Shown here: positions 1-9,298 of the stretch, one piece after another
How positions within the stretch are numbered: the first letter of the stretch is position 1
How the letters are laid out: every line of letters begins with the position of its first letter
Assembly (NCBI RefSeq): GCF_023634025.1
Contig: NZ_JALJCW010000001.1
Span: forward strand, 417,501 to 481,500
DNA from: Hanstruepera flava
GTDB taxonomy: Bacteria > Bacteroidota > Bacteroidia > Flavobacteriales > Flavobacteriaceae
DNA: 64,000 bases
Direction of reading: 5' to 3'
Made by a program: the position numbers and the translations under genes
The notes under the pieces: model-generated
What the model was told of the DNA's origin: nothing
Databases searched by the model: none
The model's input: only the letters and a program-made list of their open reading frames with translations

Positions 1-24
1 TGTTTTTAGTTCCCATCTTATATA

Positions 25-55
25 TTGTACAAGAATAATTATACTATTATCTTTG
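25..55 (+). promoter_or_regulatory. Promoter of thrS operon
   Basis: TTG at 25-27, a 20-base gap and TATCTTTG at 48-55 match the Bacteroidota sigma-A consensus (TTG-N19-23-TAnnTTTG). Transcription would begin near 60-63, about 20 bases before the thrS ATG. This argues against the longer reading of thrS from a TTG at 25, because that codon would lie inside the promoter. Confidence 0.7.
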
Positions 56-81
56 CCCATTCAAAACATGACATATATATA

Positions 82-2019
82 ATGATAGAAATTACTTTGC
101 CTGATGGCAGCATAAAATCGGTTGAAAAGAATTCCACTCCTATGGATGTGGCTAAATCTATTAGTGAGGGTTTAGCTAGAAATGTTATATCTGCTAAATT
201 TAATGATACAGTAGTTGAAACCAAAACACCTTTAACCGAAAATGGCAGTCTTATATTATATACGTGGAACGATGATGAGGGAAAAAAAGCCTTCTGGCAT
301 TCCTCTGCCCATATTTTAGCTCAAGCTATTGAAGAATTATATCCTTCTGCCAAGCTTTGGGTTGGACCAGCTATTGAAAACGGTTTTTATTATGATATTG
401 ATTTAGGCGAGGAAACCATTTCGGAAAAAGATTTCAAAGCTATTGAAAACAAAATGCTGGAAATAGCTCGTGGAAAACATGAGTTCAATATGCGTTCAGC
501 AACAAAAGAAGAAGCATTGTCTTATTATAAAGATAAAAACGAATATAAAGTAGATTTAATTGACAACCTAGAGGATGGCACCATTACATTTTGTGACCAT
601 TCCACTTTTACCGATTTATGTCGTGGTGGACATATTCCAAATACTGGAATTGTCAAAGCAGTAAAAATATTAAGTGTAGCTGGTGCCTATTGGAAAGGAG
701 ATGAAAACAATAAGCAGCTGACACGTGTTTATGGCATTTCGTTTCCAAAACAAAAAGAATTAACCGCTTATTTAGAATTACTTGAAGAGGCAAAAAAACG
801 TGACCATCGCAAATTAGGAAAGGAACTCGATTTATTTACATTCTCTCAAAAAGTTGGACAAGGCTTACCTTTATGGCTACCAAAAGGAGCCGCATTAAGG
901 GAACGTCTTGAAAACTTCTTGAAAAATGCGCAAAAGAAAGCAGGATACGAAATGGTTGTAACACCACATATAGGTCAAAAGGAATTGTATGTGACGTCTG
1001 GCCACTATGCTAAATATGGTGAAGATAGTTTTCAACCTATACATACTCCAAAAGAAGATGAAGAATTCCTGTTAAAGCCCATGAACTGTCCACACCATTG
1101 TGAAATTTATAAAAACAGTCAATGGTCGTATAAAGATTTACCTAAACGCTTTGCTGAATTTGGAACAGTATATAGATATGAACAAAGTGGTGAACTACAT
1201 GGTTTAACAAGAGTACGAGGGTTTACTCAAGATGATGCCCATTTATTCTGTACACCAGATCAATTAGATGAAGAATTTAAAAATGTTATTGATTTAGTAT
1301 TATATGTTTTTGGTTCTCTTGGTTTTGAGAATTTTACGGCACAAGTATCATTAAGAGACCCGGAAAATCCTGATAAATACATTGGCAGCGATGAAAATTG
1401 GGAAAAAGCTGAAGCTGCCATTTTAAATGCAGCTAAAGATAAAGGTCTTAATTATGTTGTTGAAACAGGAGAAGCAGCATTTTATGGGCCAAAATTAGAT
1501 TTCATGGTAAAAGATGCTTTGGGTAGGCAATGGCAACTAGGCACTATACAAGTTGATTATAATTTACCTGAACGTTTCGATTTAACTTATAAAGGTAGTG
1601 ACAATGAGTTACACAGACCTGTAATGATACATAGAGCACCTTTTGGTAGCATGGAACGTTTTGTGGCTATCTTGCTAGAGCACACCGCGGGAAATTTCCC
1701 TTTATGGCTTGTTCCAGATCAAGTTATTGTCTTGTCAATTAGTGAGAAATATGAAAAATACGCCAAAAAAGTTTTAAATTTGTTGGAAAATCACGAAATT
1801 CGCGCCCTAATTGACAATAGGAACGAAACCATGGGTAAAAAAATTCGGGAAGCCGAAATGAAAAAAATCCCATATATGATTATTGTTGGTGAGAATGAAG
1901 AGCAGGAAAACATGATATCTGTTCGTAAACATGGTGGTGAAGATCTTGGCATGATACGTGTAGAAGATTTTTCACAAATTATTGAAAACGAAATAAATAA
2001 GAATTTAAAACAATTTTAA
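82..2019 (+). CDS. thrS: Threonine--tRNA ligase
   Basis: Cytoplasmic class II aminoacyl-tRNA synthetase that charges tRNA-Thr. The 645-residue length is normal. The order is an N-terminal TGS domain (about residues 1-60), the editing domain with HSSAHILAQ near residue 74, then the catalytic core with the zinc-binding region MNCPHH and the class II motif 3 region [11 protein letters not shown], and a C-terminal anticodon-binding domain. An in-frame TTG at 25 would add 19 residues with no homology to the family and lies within the promoter, so ATG at 82 is preferred. It is followed closely by infC, rpmI and rplT, a common translation operon. Confidence 0.97.
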   Translation: MIEITLPDGSIKSVEKNSTPMDVAKSISEGLARNVISAKFNDTVVETKTPLTENGSLILYTWNDDEGKKAFWHSSAHILAQAIEELYPSAKLWVGPAIENGFYYDIDLGEETISEKDFKAIENKMLEIARGKHEFNMRSATKEEALSYYKDKNEYKVDLIDNLEDGTITFCDHSTFTDLCRGGHIPNTGIVKAVKILSVAGAYWKGDENNKQLTRVYGISFPKQKELTAYLELLEEAKKRDHRKLGKELDLFTFSQKVGQGLPLWLPKGAALRERLENFLKNAQKKAGYEMVVTPHIGQKELYVTSGHYAKYGEDSFQPIHTPKEDEEFLLKPMNCPHHCEIYKNSQWSYKDLPKRFAEFGTVYRYEQSGELHGLTRVRGFTQDDAHLFCTPDQLDEEFKNVIDLVLYVFGSLGFENFTAQVSLRDPENPDKYIGSDENWEKAEAAILNAAKDKGLNYVVETGEAAFYGPKLDFMVKDALGRQWQLGTIQVDYNLPERFDLTYKGSDNELHRPVMIHRAPFGSMERFVAILLEHTAGNFPLWLVPDQVIVLSISEKYEKYAKKVLNLLENHEIRALIDNRNETMGKKIREAEMKKIPYMIIVGENEEQENMISVRKHGGEDLGMIRVEDFSQIIENEINKNLKQF

Positions 2020-2047
2020 AATAAAGTTAAACTAAAATTATAAAGCC

Positions 2048-2602
2048 ATAGCAATACGTAGAAGAAAACAAGCTCCAAGACGAGTAAATCAGGAAGATCA
2101 ACACAGAATTAACTCTAAAATTAGAGCAGAAAAAATACGCCTAGTAGGTGATAATGTTGAAGTAGGAATCTACACAACAAAACAAGCATTAGCAATTGCT
2201 GATGAACAAGGTTTAGACCTTGTAGAAATATCGCCTAAAGCAGATCCTCCTGTATGTAAAGTAATGGATTATAAGAAGTTTCTTTACGAGCAAAAGAAAC
2301 GAGAGAAAGCTTTGAAAGCTAAAGCTTCAAAAGTAGTTGTTAAAGAAATTCGTTTTGGACCACAAACCGATGATCATGATTACGAATTTAAAAAGAAGCA
2401 TGCTGAAAAGTTTTTAAAAGAAGGTGCTAAATTAAAAGCCTTTGTATTCTTTAAAGGACGCTCAATTGTTTTTAAAGAACAAGGTCAAATTTTATTGTTA
2501 CGTTTGGCTCAAGATTTAGAAGAAATTGGCAAAGTGGAGCAAATGCCAAAATTAGAAGGTAAACGTATGACTATGTTTATCGCTCCAAAAAAGACGAAAT
2601 AA
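2048..2602 (+). CDS. infC: Translation initiation factor IF-3, AUA start
   Basis: IF-3 binds the 30S subunit and proofreads start codon and initiator tRNA. The family N-terminus is encoded in frame from 2048 ([20 protein letters not shown]) through residues matching the conserved VDLVEISP and PPVCKVMDY region. There is no ATG or GTG in frame upstream of 2264, where the first ATG lies inside the conserved core; the reading frame is closed by TAA at 2033-2035. The only sensible start is ATA at 2048 (a second ATA is at 2054), giving 184 residues, a normal IF-3 length. infC using a near-cognate start is known from E. coli (AUU), where it allows autoregulation because IF-3 rejects non-standard starts. 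The same logic probably applies here. An automatic call from the internal ATG at 2264 would lose 72 residues. Confidence 0.9.
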   Translation: MAIRRRKQAPRRVNQEDQHRINSKIRAEKIRLVGDNVEVGIYTTKQALAIADEQGLDLVEISPKADPPVCKVMDYKKFLYEQKKREKALKAKASKVVVKEIRFGPQTDDHDYEFKKKHAEKFLKEGAKLKAFVFFKGRSIVFKEQGQILLLRLAQDLEEIGKVEQMPKLEGKRMTMFIAPKKTK

Positions 2603-2661
2603 AACCCTGAATGGTTCAGGTTTAAAATAATAAGCGAAATAAATTAAACTAGGAAAGAAAG

Positions 2662-2859
2662 ATGCCTAAAATGAAAACGAAATCTAGTGCTAAAAAGCGA
2701 TTTAAAATCACTGGCACTGGAAAGATTAAAAGAAAGCACGCTTTTAAAAGTCACATCTTAACAAAGAAGTCTAAAAAGCGTAAGTTAGCATTGACTCATA
2801 GTACTTTAGTACATGATAACGATGTTGACAGCATTAAGGAACAATTACGATTAAAGTAA
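2662..2859 (+). CDS. rpmI: 50S ribosomal protein L35 (bL35)
   Basis: Short basic protein of 65 residues beginning [20 protein letters not shown], the typical bL35 signature, with a Lys/Arg-rich middle segment. It is part of the large ribosomal subunit. It lies 59 bases after infC and 89 bases before rplT, the usual infC-rpmI-rplT order. The infC-rpmI gap holds an imperfect hairpin (about 2602-2623), which could be a leader element for ribosomal protein autoregulation, but that is inference. Confidence 0.97.
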   Translation: MPKMKTKSSAKKRFKITGTGKIKRKHAFKSHILTKKSKKRKLALTHSTLVHDNDVDSIKEQLRLK

Positions 2860-2948
2860 TATAGTTCGGTTAAATTATTTATAAACCCTGGAGTTAGGCT
2901 CATTTAAAGTATTGGAAACAATCGCCTACTACAAAAACAATTAAAATT

Positions 2949-3293
2949 ATGCCAAGATCAGTAAATTCTGTAGCAAAAAGAGCCAGAAGAAAAAAGGTTC
3001 TTAAACAAGCAAAAGGTTACTTCGGACGTCGTAAAAACGTTTGGACAGTAGCAAAAAATGCGGTTGATAAAGCGATGCAATATTCGTACAGAGACCGTAG
3101 AAACAAAAAGAGAACATTTCGTGCTTTATGGATAACGCGTATTAACGCTGGAGCTAGACAACACGGTATGTCTTATTCGCAATTTATGGGTAAATTAAAA
3201 GCTAACAACATCGAATTAAACCGTAAGGTTTTAGCTGATTTAGCTATGAACAACCCTGAAGCATTTGCGGCAATAGTAAATAAAGTAAAGTAA
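2949..3293 (+). CDS. rplT: 50S ribosomal protein L20 (bL20)
   Basis: 114-residue basic protein with the bL20 features: N-terminal [20 protein letters not shown], then the KGYFGRRKN stretch and the LWITRINA segment. It binds 23S rRNA early in large-subunit assembly. It is the last gene of the thrS-infC-rpmI-rplT operon and is followed by a strong terminator. In other bacteria L20 represses its own operon; nothing decisive for that is visible here. Confidence 0.97.
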   Translation: MPRSVNSVAKRARRKKVLKQAKGYFGRRKNVWTVAKNAVDKAMQYSYRDRRNKKRTFRALWITRINAGARQHGMSYSQFMGKLKANNIELNRKVLADLAMNNPEAFAAIVNKVK

Positions 3294-3328
3294 GGCGTTT
3301 CGCCTATTGTAAAACATATTTCGCTTAT

Positions 3329-3358
3329 AAAAACCGACTCACTTGAGTCGGTTTTTTT
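3329..3358 (+). terminator. Rho-independent terminator of the thrS-rplT operon
   Basis: An 11-bp stem, AAAACCGACTC pairing with GAGTCGGTTTT around a four-base ACTT loop, runs straight into a T tract. It sits 36 bases after the rplT stop. Confidence 0.9.
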
Positions 3359-3435
3359 ATGCCTTAATTTTATTATTTAGTTAAATCTTTTTAGCATAAT
3401 AAATAAGCAATTAAAAAAACATACTTTTACGACAA

Positions 3436-4209
3436 ATGGAATATATAATAATTTGTTTAGTCGCATTCATCGCCTCAATTTTAACCTTCTTTTCTGGGTT
3501 TGGACTGGGAACTATTTTGCTTCCAGCCTTTTCATTGTTCTTTCCTGTTGAAATAGCAATTGCGCTTACAGGAGTAGTTCACTTTTTCAACAATATTTAC
3601 AAGCTTTTATTGGTGGGCAAAAATGCCAAAAGACATGTTCTTATTTACTTTGGTATTCCAGCAGTTATTGCGTCCTTTCTGGGCGCCTATTTATTAATAA
3701 ATATTACAGATTTAACACCTTTATACAAATACACTATTAATAGCAAGGAATTTACAATAACTCCCGTAAAGTTAATAATAGCTATACTCCTAATTGTTTT
3801 TGCCATTATTGAGTTACTTCCTTTTTTAAAGAAGTTGAATTTTAAGAAAAAGCATCTTCCAATTGGCGGCTTTTTAAGTGGTTTTTTTGGAGGTCTTTCT
3901 GGGCATCAAGGTGCTTTAAGAAGTGCTTTCTTAATTAATACTGGCTTAACCAAGGAAGCGTTTATAGGCTCCGCTGTTGTGATATCAGCTTTTGTAGATT
4001 TCACTAGAATCTCTATGTACTCAACGCGTTTTTTAGAATCTGGGCTAAATGATAATATTCCGCTTATACTTTGCGCAACAATTTCAGCTATTGTTGGCGC
4101 CTATTTTGGGAATAAAATGTTGAAAAAAGTCACCTTGGAATTTATCCAAAAGTTAGTAGCAGTATTACTTATTGTAATATCAATAGCTATAGGCGTAGGA
4201 TTACTTTAG
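3436..4209 (+). CDS. TSUP family (TauE/SafE) membrane permease
   Basis: 257-residue very hydrophobic inner-membrane protein with about eight transmembrane segments in two halves. Gly-rich loops such as SGFGLGTILLP near the N-terminus and GGFLSGFFGGLSGHQGALRS in the middle are the repeated signature of the TauE/SafE (TSUP) family, which carries small organosulfur or sulfite-type anions or unknown substrates. The substrate cannot be read from the sequence. Monocistronic with a weak TACTTTTA -7-like box at 3422. Its stop overlaps the convergent neighbour by four bases. Confidence 0.8.
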   Translation: MEYIIICLVAFIASILTFFSGFGLGTILLPAFSLFFPVEIAIALTGVVHFFNNIYKLLLVGKNAKRHVLIYFGIPAVIASFLGAYLLINITDLTPLYKYTINSKEFTITPVKLIIAILLIVFAIIELLPFLKKLNFKKKHLPIGGFLSGFFGGLSGHQGALRSAFLINTGLTKEAFIGSAVVISAFVDFTRISMYSTRFLESGLNDNIPLILCATISAIVGAYFGNKMLKKVTLEFIQKLVAVLLIVISIAIGVGLL

Positions 4210-5462
4210 GTTTTTTGCTTTTTCTTTCTAGCTGCAGGAAACAAAACATTATTTAATATCAAACGGTAACCTGGTGATGTTGGATATAAATCCAATTCGG
4301 TTTTTGGGTCTCCTACTCTATGTGTATAATCTTCAGGATCATGACCGCCATAAAAGGTGAAAAATCCTTTTCCTTTTATTCCATGGATATATTTGGCTTC
4401 TCCATTAGTTCGGTTTTCACCCAATACCAAAACATTTGATTTTATTTCATTTCTAGTAAACGATGTGGTTTGCCCCATAAATCCCTTAACTAAAGCTGTG
4501 TGGTTTTGACATAGCATAGTTGGAATAGGGTCCCATTTTGCCGAGAAATCCATTAGTGTAAAATAGTCTGTCATTTTAGGTATTCTACGTTTTTGGGTCA
4601 TATCAATTGAAGAAAACTCGTAAACCAACGGGTTGCGCTCTAGCGTAAAATTCTTAAAGGCAAACGTTTTGCTATAATCTATTTTTGACTGATAATTAGG
4701 TTCACTGGGATCGCCATCAAACATCGGTTCACAAATATCTACACCTTCAGCAGATAGCGCAATATCAAAACTATCTGTTGCACTGCACATGGCAAACATA
4801 AATCCACCACCAATAACATAATCCCGTATTTTTTTTGATACAGCTAATTTTTCTTCAGAAACTTTCCCGTATCCCAATCGCGTTGCTAATGCTTCAGCTT
4901 CTTTCTTTTCTTCAATATACCAAGCTGCTGTTCTATAATTACCATAAAACTTACCGTATTGGCCTGTAAAATCTTCATGGTGTAAATGCAACCAATCAAA
5001 CAACAACAAACCATCATTTAAAACCTCTTCATCATAAACTGTTTCATAGGGAATTTCAGCATATGTTAAAACCATAGTTACCGCATCATCCCAAGGTAAT
5101 TTACCTTTAGGTGTGTAAACCGCAATTTTTGGTGCTTTTTCCAAGACAACCGCTTCCATATTCTTACTAGGGCTACTAATCTCTTCTAAAATAGACTCTG
5201 CCCTTGCATTAGACAATACTTCAAACGACACACCCCTTATCTGACATTCGCGTTGAATACGTTCGGTATCTGGTAACAAGAATGAACCTCCCCTATAATT
5301 TAAAAGCCATTTTACTTTTAGTTGTTGTTGGAGTGTCCAATAGGTAATTCCATAAGCCTTTAAGTGGTTTTGCTGTCCTTCGGCATCCATAGGAACAAGT
5401 ATATAAGACGCAAAAGTATTAAGCGATACCAATAAGAAAAATATGAGGCTTAACTTTTTCAT
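4206..5462 (-). CDS. Secreted protein of the flavobacterial 'asparagine synthetase B-like' family
   Basis: 418 residues with a cleavable signal peptide (MKKLSLIFFLLVSLNTFASY). From memory, close relatives in Flavobacteriia are named asparagine synthetase B, but I see none of the AsnB landmarks: no N-terminal Cys2 nucleophile and no SGGxDS ATP pyrophosphatase loop. A Gly-rich strand-turn VIGGGFMFAMCSATDSFD (around residues 217-234) looks like a nucleophile elbow of a class I glutamine amidotransferase-like fold, with Cys as the candidate nucleophile. The C-terminal half has GKGFFTFYGGHDPEDY, which could supply a His. I infer an exported GATase-like or hydrolase-like protein of unknown substrate. 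Downstream of and codirectional with the AI-2E family gene. Confidence 0.7.
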   Translation of the reverse strand: MKKLSLIFFLLVSLNTFASYILVPMDAEGQQNHLKAYGITYWTLQQQLKVKWLLNYRGGSFLLPDTERIQRECQIRGVSFEVLSNARAESILEEISSPSKNMEAVVLEKAPKIAVYTPKGKLPWDDAVTMVLTYAEIPYETVYDEEVLNDGLLLFDWLHLHHEDFTGQYGKFYGNYRTAAWYIEEKKEAEALATRLGYGKVSEEKLAVSKKIRDYVIGGGFMFAMCSATDSFDIALSAEGVDICEPMFDGDPSEPNYQSKIDYSKTFAFKNFTLERNPLVYEFSSIDMTQKRRIPKMTDYFTLMDFSAKWDPIPTMLCQNHTALVKGFMGQTTSFTRNEIKSNVLVLGENRTNGEAKYIHGIKGKGFFTFYGGHDPEDYTHRVGDPKTELDLYPTSPGYRLILNNVLFPAARKKKQKT

Positions 5463-5528
5463 AGGTGAAATATACTGAAAAAATACCCCTTCATCCTGCT
5501 TTTAAAATAATTTTAACCAAGTAAAAGA

Positions 5529-6548
5529 CTAATGTTTGCCCGATAATAAATTAGCAATAACCCTTGTATTAGGAAATTGCTCTAGCATGATTTTTATGAA
5601 TACAGTTATTGGAATAGACATGATTAAGCCCGGAACTCCCCAAATATAACCCCAAAGCATAAGCATAACCAATACTGTAATAACATTTAACGAAAAAGAT
5701 TTTCCCATAAAAATAGGTTCTAAAATACTGCCAAATAACACTTGAACACCAGTAATTGAAACCACAAAAAAGAATAATGTGCTAGTTGGATCTAACTCTA
5801 TAAAAGCAAAAATTGATAGTAATACAACTGTAATTATTGATCCCACCATCTGCACAAAATTAATTAGGAATGCAAAAAGCCCCCAAAATATTGGGAAACT
5901 TACATCAAAAAAGTAACAGGCTAAACCTGTACCTATTCCTGTTGCCGCGCTTACTAAAAACTTAACTTTTATGAACGTAATTAAATCTTTTTCAATTTTT
6001 ACAAAGGTTTTTACCGAAGTATGTTTTTGTTTTAGAACTATGGTATTTAACACCTTTTGTATGTTGATAGATTCTGCCAACCAGAGCACCACAAAAAAAG
6101 CAGTCACTAGAATCATGGTCGTAGTTCTTCTAACAAAATCTATGGTTACACTAATATTTTCAGTATGAATAAACTCTTTTAAAACACTTTTTTTGTCTTC
6201 TATTTGAAAACCAAATGTTTCTTGGGCTGTTAGTAAAAGCATGTCGAATTTTTCTTCAGCCTTTACAAAAAAATCGGTTTCAGAATTTAAAACTTCACGG
6301 CTTGATATTTGAACTAATTCCGCCCCAATTTTTAATCCTCCAGCAATAATCAAAACCACTATAATTATGCTAGCCGCTTTAGGTACATTTTTTTTTCCTA
6401 GCCAACGCATTAGCGGCAAAAACAGCAATGCAATAAACATAGAAAAAATTAATGGTATAAAAATAAAGCCCAATATTTTTAACAAATAAAAAACCAAAGG
6501 AATTACAATAATTAGCAATAAAATATTGGTGGTGCGTCTCTCGTTCAT
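5529..6548 (-). CDS. AI-2E family transporter (PF01594-like permease)
   Basis: 339-residue integral membrane protein. It has paired N-terminal transmembrane helices (about residues 8-70), a soluble segment around 75-145, and a C-terminal membrane bundle containing the family-typical ILEPIFMGKSFSLNVITVLVM-like stretch and WGVPGLIMSIP. The family includes TqsA/YdiK, and individual members move autoinducer-2, Na+ or other solutes, so the substrate is not predictable. It lies 31 bases downstream of dnaB on the same strand and may be co-transcribed with it. Confidence 0.85.
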   Translation of the reverse strand: MNERRTTNILLLIIVIPLVFYLLKILGFIFIPLIFSMFIALLFLPLMRWLGKKNVPKAASIIIVVLIIAGGLKIGAELVQISSREVLNSETDFFVKAEEKFDMLLLTAQETFGFQIEDKKSVLKEFIHTENISVTIDFVRRTTTMILVTAFFVVLWLAESINIQKVLNTIVLKQKHTSVKTFVKIEKDLITFIKVKFLVSAATGIGTGLACYFFDVSFPIFWGLFAFLINFVQMVGSIITVVLLSIFAFIELDPTSTLFFFVVSITGVQVLFGSILEPIFMGKSFSLNVITVLVMLMLWGYIWGVPGLIMSIPITVFIKIMLEQFPNTRVIANLLSGKH

Positions 6549-6579
6549 AGTAGGATTTTAAAAACTTTCTTTAAAAAGT

Positions 6580-8115
6580 TTAGAATGGAACATCATTATC
6601 GTCAGGAGAACCAAAGGCATCATCTGGACTTGGAAAATTATCTGGCTTAAATGTATTATCGTTTGCTGCAGCATTCATTTTAGAATGGAACTCCTGGTCA
6701 AAAGGTGAATCAAAATCATCTAAATTATCAAACTTACCTAAATGTCCAACAAACTTCAAACGAATATTATCAAGACCACCATTTCTATGTTTTGCTACTA
6801 TAAACTCCGCTTGACCTTCAGTAGGTGATCGCTCTTCATCATCCCATTCATCAATTTTATAATATTCGGGTCTGTAAATAAAACTTACAATATCGGCATC
6901 TTGCTCAATAGCTCCAGATTCACGTAAATCTGAAAGTAACGGACGTTTACTACCTCCTCTAGTTTCTACAGCTCTTGATAACTGTGATAAGGCTATTACA
7001 GGAACACTTAATTCTTTTGCTAAAGCTTTCAAATTCCTAGAAATGGTTGATATTTCCTGTTCGCGGTTACCACCTTTTTGACTTCCTCCAGCCGTCATTA
7101 ATTGCAAGTAATCAATTATTATTAACCGGATACCATGTTGTGATGCGAGTCTTCTGGCCTTTGCTCGTAAATCAAAAATGGAAAGCGAAGGTGTATCGTC
7201 AATAAACAATGGTGCTTTTTCTAATCCTTTTACTTTTACATTTAACTGTTCCCATTCGTGTTTTTCCAGTTTACCTGTTCTTAATTTTTCTGAAGACAAA
7301 CCTGTTTCGCTAGAAATCAAACGGGTAATTAATTGAACAGAAGCCATCTCTAAAGAGAAAAATGCTACCGGAATATTTTGATCTACAGCAATATTTCTGG
7401 CCATAGATAAGGTTAAAGCCGTTTTACCCATACCAGGACGTGCAGCCACAATAATTAAATCGGAATCCTGCCATCCAGAAGTTAGTTTGTCCAACTTTGA
7501 AAATCCAGTTGGAATTCCACTTAAACCTTCTTTATTTGAAATTTCTTCAATTTTCTTTTTGGCCTGAATTACCAAACTTTGAGCGGTTTCACTGGACTTT
7601 TTAATATTTCCTTGTGTAACCTCATACAGTTTAGCTTCAGCTTTATCCAACAAATCAAAAACATCTTGAGTTTCATCGTAAGAATCTTCAATAATTTCAG
7701 ATGAAATTTTTATAAGACTACGTTGAATATATTTTTGCAAAATAATTCTTGCATGGAACTCAATATGTGCAGAAGACGATACTTTTTGAGTTAATGAAAT
7801 AAGATAAAAATCGCCACCTACCAAATCAAGCTTTTGATTTTTCTTAAGTTGGCTTGAAACGGTTAATAAGTCAATGGGCTCACTGTTTTCGAATAATTGA
7901 AAAACCGCTTCAAATATATGCTGATGTGCTTCCTTGTAAAAAGCTTCAGGGCTTAAAATATCGATTACCTCATCAACACCTTTTTTGTCAATCATCATGG
8001 CACCGAGCACAACCTCTTCTAAATCAATAGCTTGAGGTGGTATTTTTCCTTTTTCTAGGTTTATTATTGTGCTTTTATCGACTTGGTAGCCTTTTATTTG
8101 GTTAGGTTGTTTCAT
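6580..8115 (-). CDS. dnaB: Replicative DNA helicase DnaB
   Basis: Ring helicase that unwinds DNA ahead of the replication fork. 511 residues. The N-terminal domain begins around PPQAIDLEEVVLGAMM, and the RecA-like motor has Walker A ARPGMGKTAL (about residue 225), Walker B LIIIDYLQLM, and the conserved SDLRESGAIEQDAD segment. No intein is seen; the motor motifs are contiguous. The Asp/Pro/Phe-rich C-terminal tail (SPDDAFGSPDDNDVPF) resembles an acidic protein-interaction tail, similar in character to the SSB tip, though its role here is inferred. Upstream of the start is a cluster of DnaA-box-like repeats. Confidence 0.96.
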   Translation of the reverse strand: MKQPNQIKGYQVDKSTIINLEKGKIPPQAIDLEEVVLGAMMIDKKGVDEVIDILSPEAFYKEAHQHIFEAVFQLFENSEPIDLLTVSSQLKKNQKLDLVGGDFYLISLTQKVSSSAHIEFHARIILQKYIQRSLIKISSEIIEDSYDETQDVFDLLDKAEAKLYEVTQGNIKKSSETAQSLVIQAKKKIEEISNKEGLSGIPTGFSKLDKLTSGWQDSDLIIVAARPGMGKTALTLSMARNIAVDQNIPVAFFSLEMASVQLITRLISSETGLSSEKLRTGKLEKHEWEQLNVKVKGLEKAPLFIDDTPSLSIFDLRAKARRLASQHGIRLIIIDYLQLMTAGGSQKGGNREQEISTISRNLKALAKELSVPVIALSQLSRAVETRGGSKRPLLSDLRESGAIEQDADIVSFIYRPEYYKIDEWDDEERSPTEGQAEFIVAKHRNGGLDNIRLKFVGHLGKFDNLDDFDSPFDQEFHSKMNAAANDNTFKPDNFPSPDDAFGSPDDNDVPF

Positions 8116-8168
8116 GCTGACGAAAGTAAATAAAACAATGTTATTTTTTTAGTATTGTTAGCCCTACA

Positions 8169-8224
8169 TTGTTAACCATAAGTTAACAAACTAACTGTTA
8201 ATAAGTTAAAAATATTGTTGATAA
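8169..8224. promoter_or_regulatory. dnaB upstream repeat cluster (possible operator or DnaA sites)
   Basis: An exact inverted repeat TTGTTAAC-N5-GTTAACAA spans 8169-8189. It is followed by TGTTAATAA (8196-8204) and TGTTGATAA (8216-8224), spaced 20 bases apart, which match the DnaA box TGTGGATAA at seven and eight of nine positions. Binding by DnaA or another factor is inferred only. Confidence 0.4.
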
Positions 8225-8229
8225 GCATA

Positions 8230-8261
8230 AAAAAATCTGAAACTAATAATTCCAGATTTTA
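8230..8261 (-). terminator. Terminator of accA
   Basis: On the minus strand AAAATCTG pairs with CAGATTTT around a short loop and continues into a run of T residues, 23 bases beyond the accA stop. Confidence 0.75.
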
Positions 8262-8283
8262 AGTTTCTATGATTATTAGGGAG

Positions 8284-9237
8284 TTATCCTTTAAAAACAC
8301 CCATATCTAAATACTTATCCATACGATTATTAACTAAATCTTTTGGTGATAAGTTTTTTAGCTCCTCATGAGTTTTTAAAATGGCATCGCGAACAGCTAA
8401 AAAGGTTTTTTCTCTATCGCTATGCGCTCCTCCTAAAGGTTCTTTAATAATCTGGTCGACTAGTTTCATCTTTTTCATGTCACTGGCCGTTAATTTTAAT
8501 GCTTCGGCAGCTTGCTCTTTAAACTCCCAACTACGCCATAAAATTGAAGAACACGATTCTGGGGATATTACAGAATACCACGTATTCTCTAGCATCAACA
8601 CTTTATCGCCTACACCAATACCCAATGCACCACCAGATGCACCTTCACCAATAATAATGGTGATAATGGGAACTTTTAAACGTGTCATTTCAAGAATATT
8701 TCTTGCAATAGCTTCACCCTGACCACGCTCTTCAGCTTCTAAACCTGGGTAAGCTCCTGGCGTGTCAATTAATGTAATTACAGGAATTCCAAATTTTTCT
8801 GCAGACTTCATTAAACGCAACGCTTTACGATAGCCTTCAGGGTTGGCCATACCAAAATTTCGATACTGTCTTGTTTTGGTGTTATATCCTTTTTGTTGAC
8901 CAACAATCATAAAGCTTTGGTCTCCTATTTTACCTAAACCACCAATCATGGCCTTATCGTCCTTTACATTTCTATCACCATGCAATTCTAAGAACGAATC
9001 GCCAAAAAGGGCTTTTATATAGTCTAATGTATATGGTCTACTTGGGTGGCGTGACATTTGAACACGCTGCCAAGGTGTTAAGTTTTTGTATATGTCTTTT
9101 TTAGTCGCTATTAATTTTTTCTCAATCTGTTTGCAAGTTTCTGTAACATCAACATCGCTCTCCTCACCTATAACTTGACATTTCTGCAATTGCTCTTCAA
9201 GTTCTTTAATAGGAAGTTCAAATTCTAAATATTCCAT
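8284..9237 (-). CDS. accA: Acetyl-CoA carboxylase carboxyltransferase subunit alpha
   Basis: 317 residues, the normal AccA length. With AccD it transfers the carboxyl group from biotin-BCCP to acetyl-CoA, giving malonyl-CoA for fatty acid synthesis in the cytoplasm. Family stretches are clear: [20 protein letters not shown], the Gly-rich [20 protein letters not shown] oxyanion-type region, and [15 protein letters not shown]. It stands alone, as is common in Bacteroidota, between its own -7 box and terminator. Confidence 0.97.
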   Translation of the reverse strand: MEYLEFELPIKELEEQLQKCQVIGEESDVDVTETCKQIEKKLIATKKDIYKNLTPWQRVQMSRHPSRPYTLDYIKALFGDSFLELHGDRNVKDDKAMIGGLGKIGDQSFMIVGQQKGYNTKTRQYRNFGMANPEGYRKALRLMKSAEKFGIPVITLIDTPGAYPGLEAEERGQGEAIARNILEMTRLKVPIITIIIGEGASGGALGIGVGDKVLMLENTWYSVISPESCSSILWRSWEFKEQAAEALKLTASDMKKMKLVDQIIKEPLGGAHSDREKTFLAVRDAILKTHEELKNLSPKDLVNNRMDKYLDMGVFKG

Positions 9238-9267
9238 AGAAATTTGTTATTAAATTTAGTTAGTGTA

Positions 9268-9275
9268 CAAATATA
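9268..9275 (-). promoter_or_regulatory. -7 box of accA
   Basis: TATATTTG on the minus strand, 31 bases upstream of the accA ATG, is a perfect TAnnTTTG. No convincing TTG is seen at the expected -33 distance. Confidence 0.5.
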
Positions 9276-9298
9276 AAAACTTTAATCGTCTTTAAATA

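Noticed and set aside
25-81. Longer thrS reading from TTG at 25
   Set aside because: The added residues do not resemble the family and lie inside a good promoter; ATG at 82 fits.
2264-2602. infC starting at ATG 2264
   Set aside because: It would remove the conserved N-terminal domain which is in frame and intact upstream.
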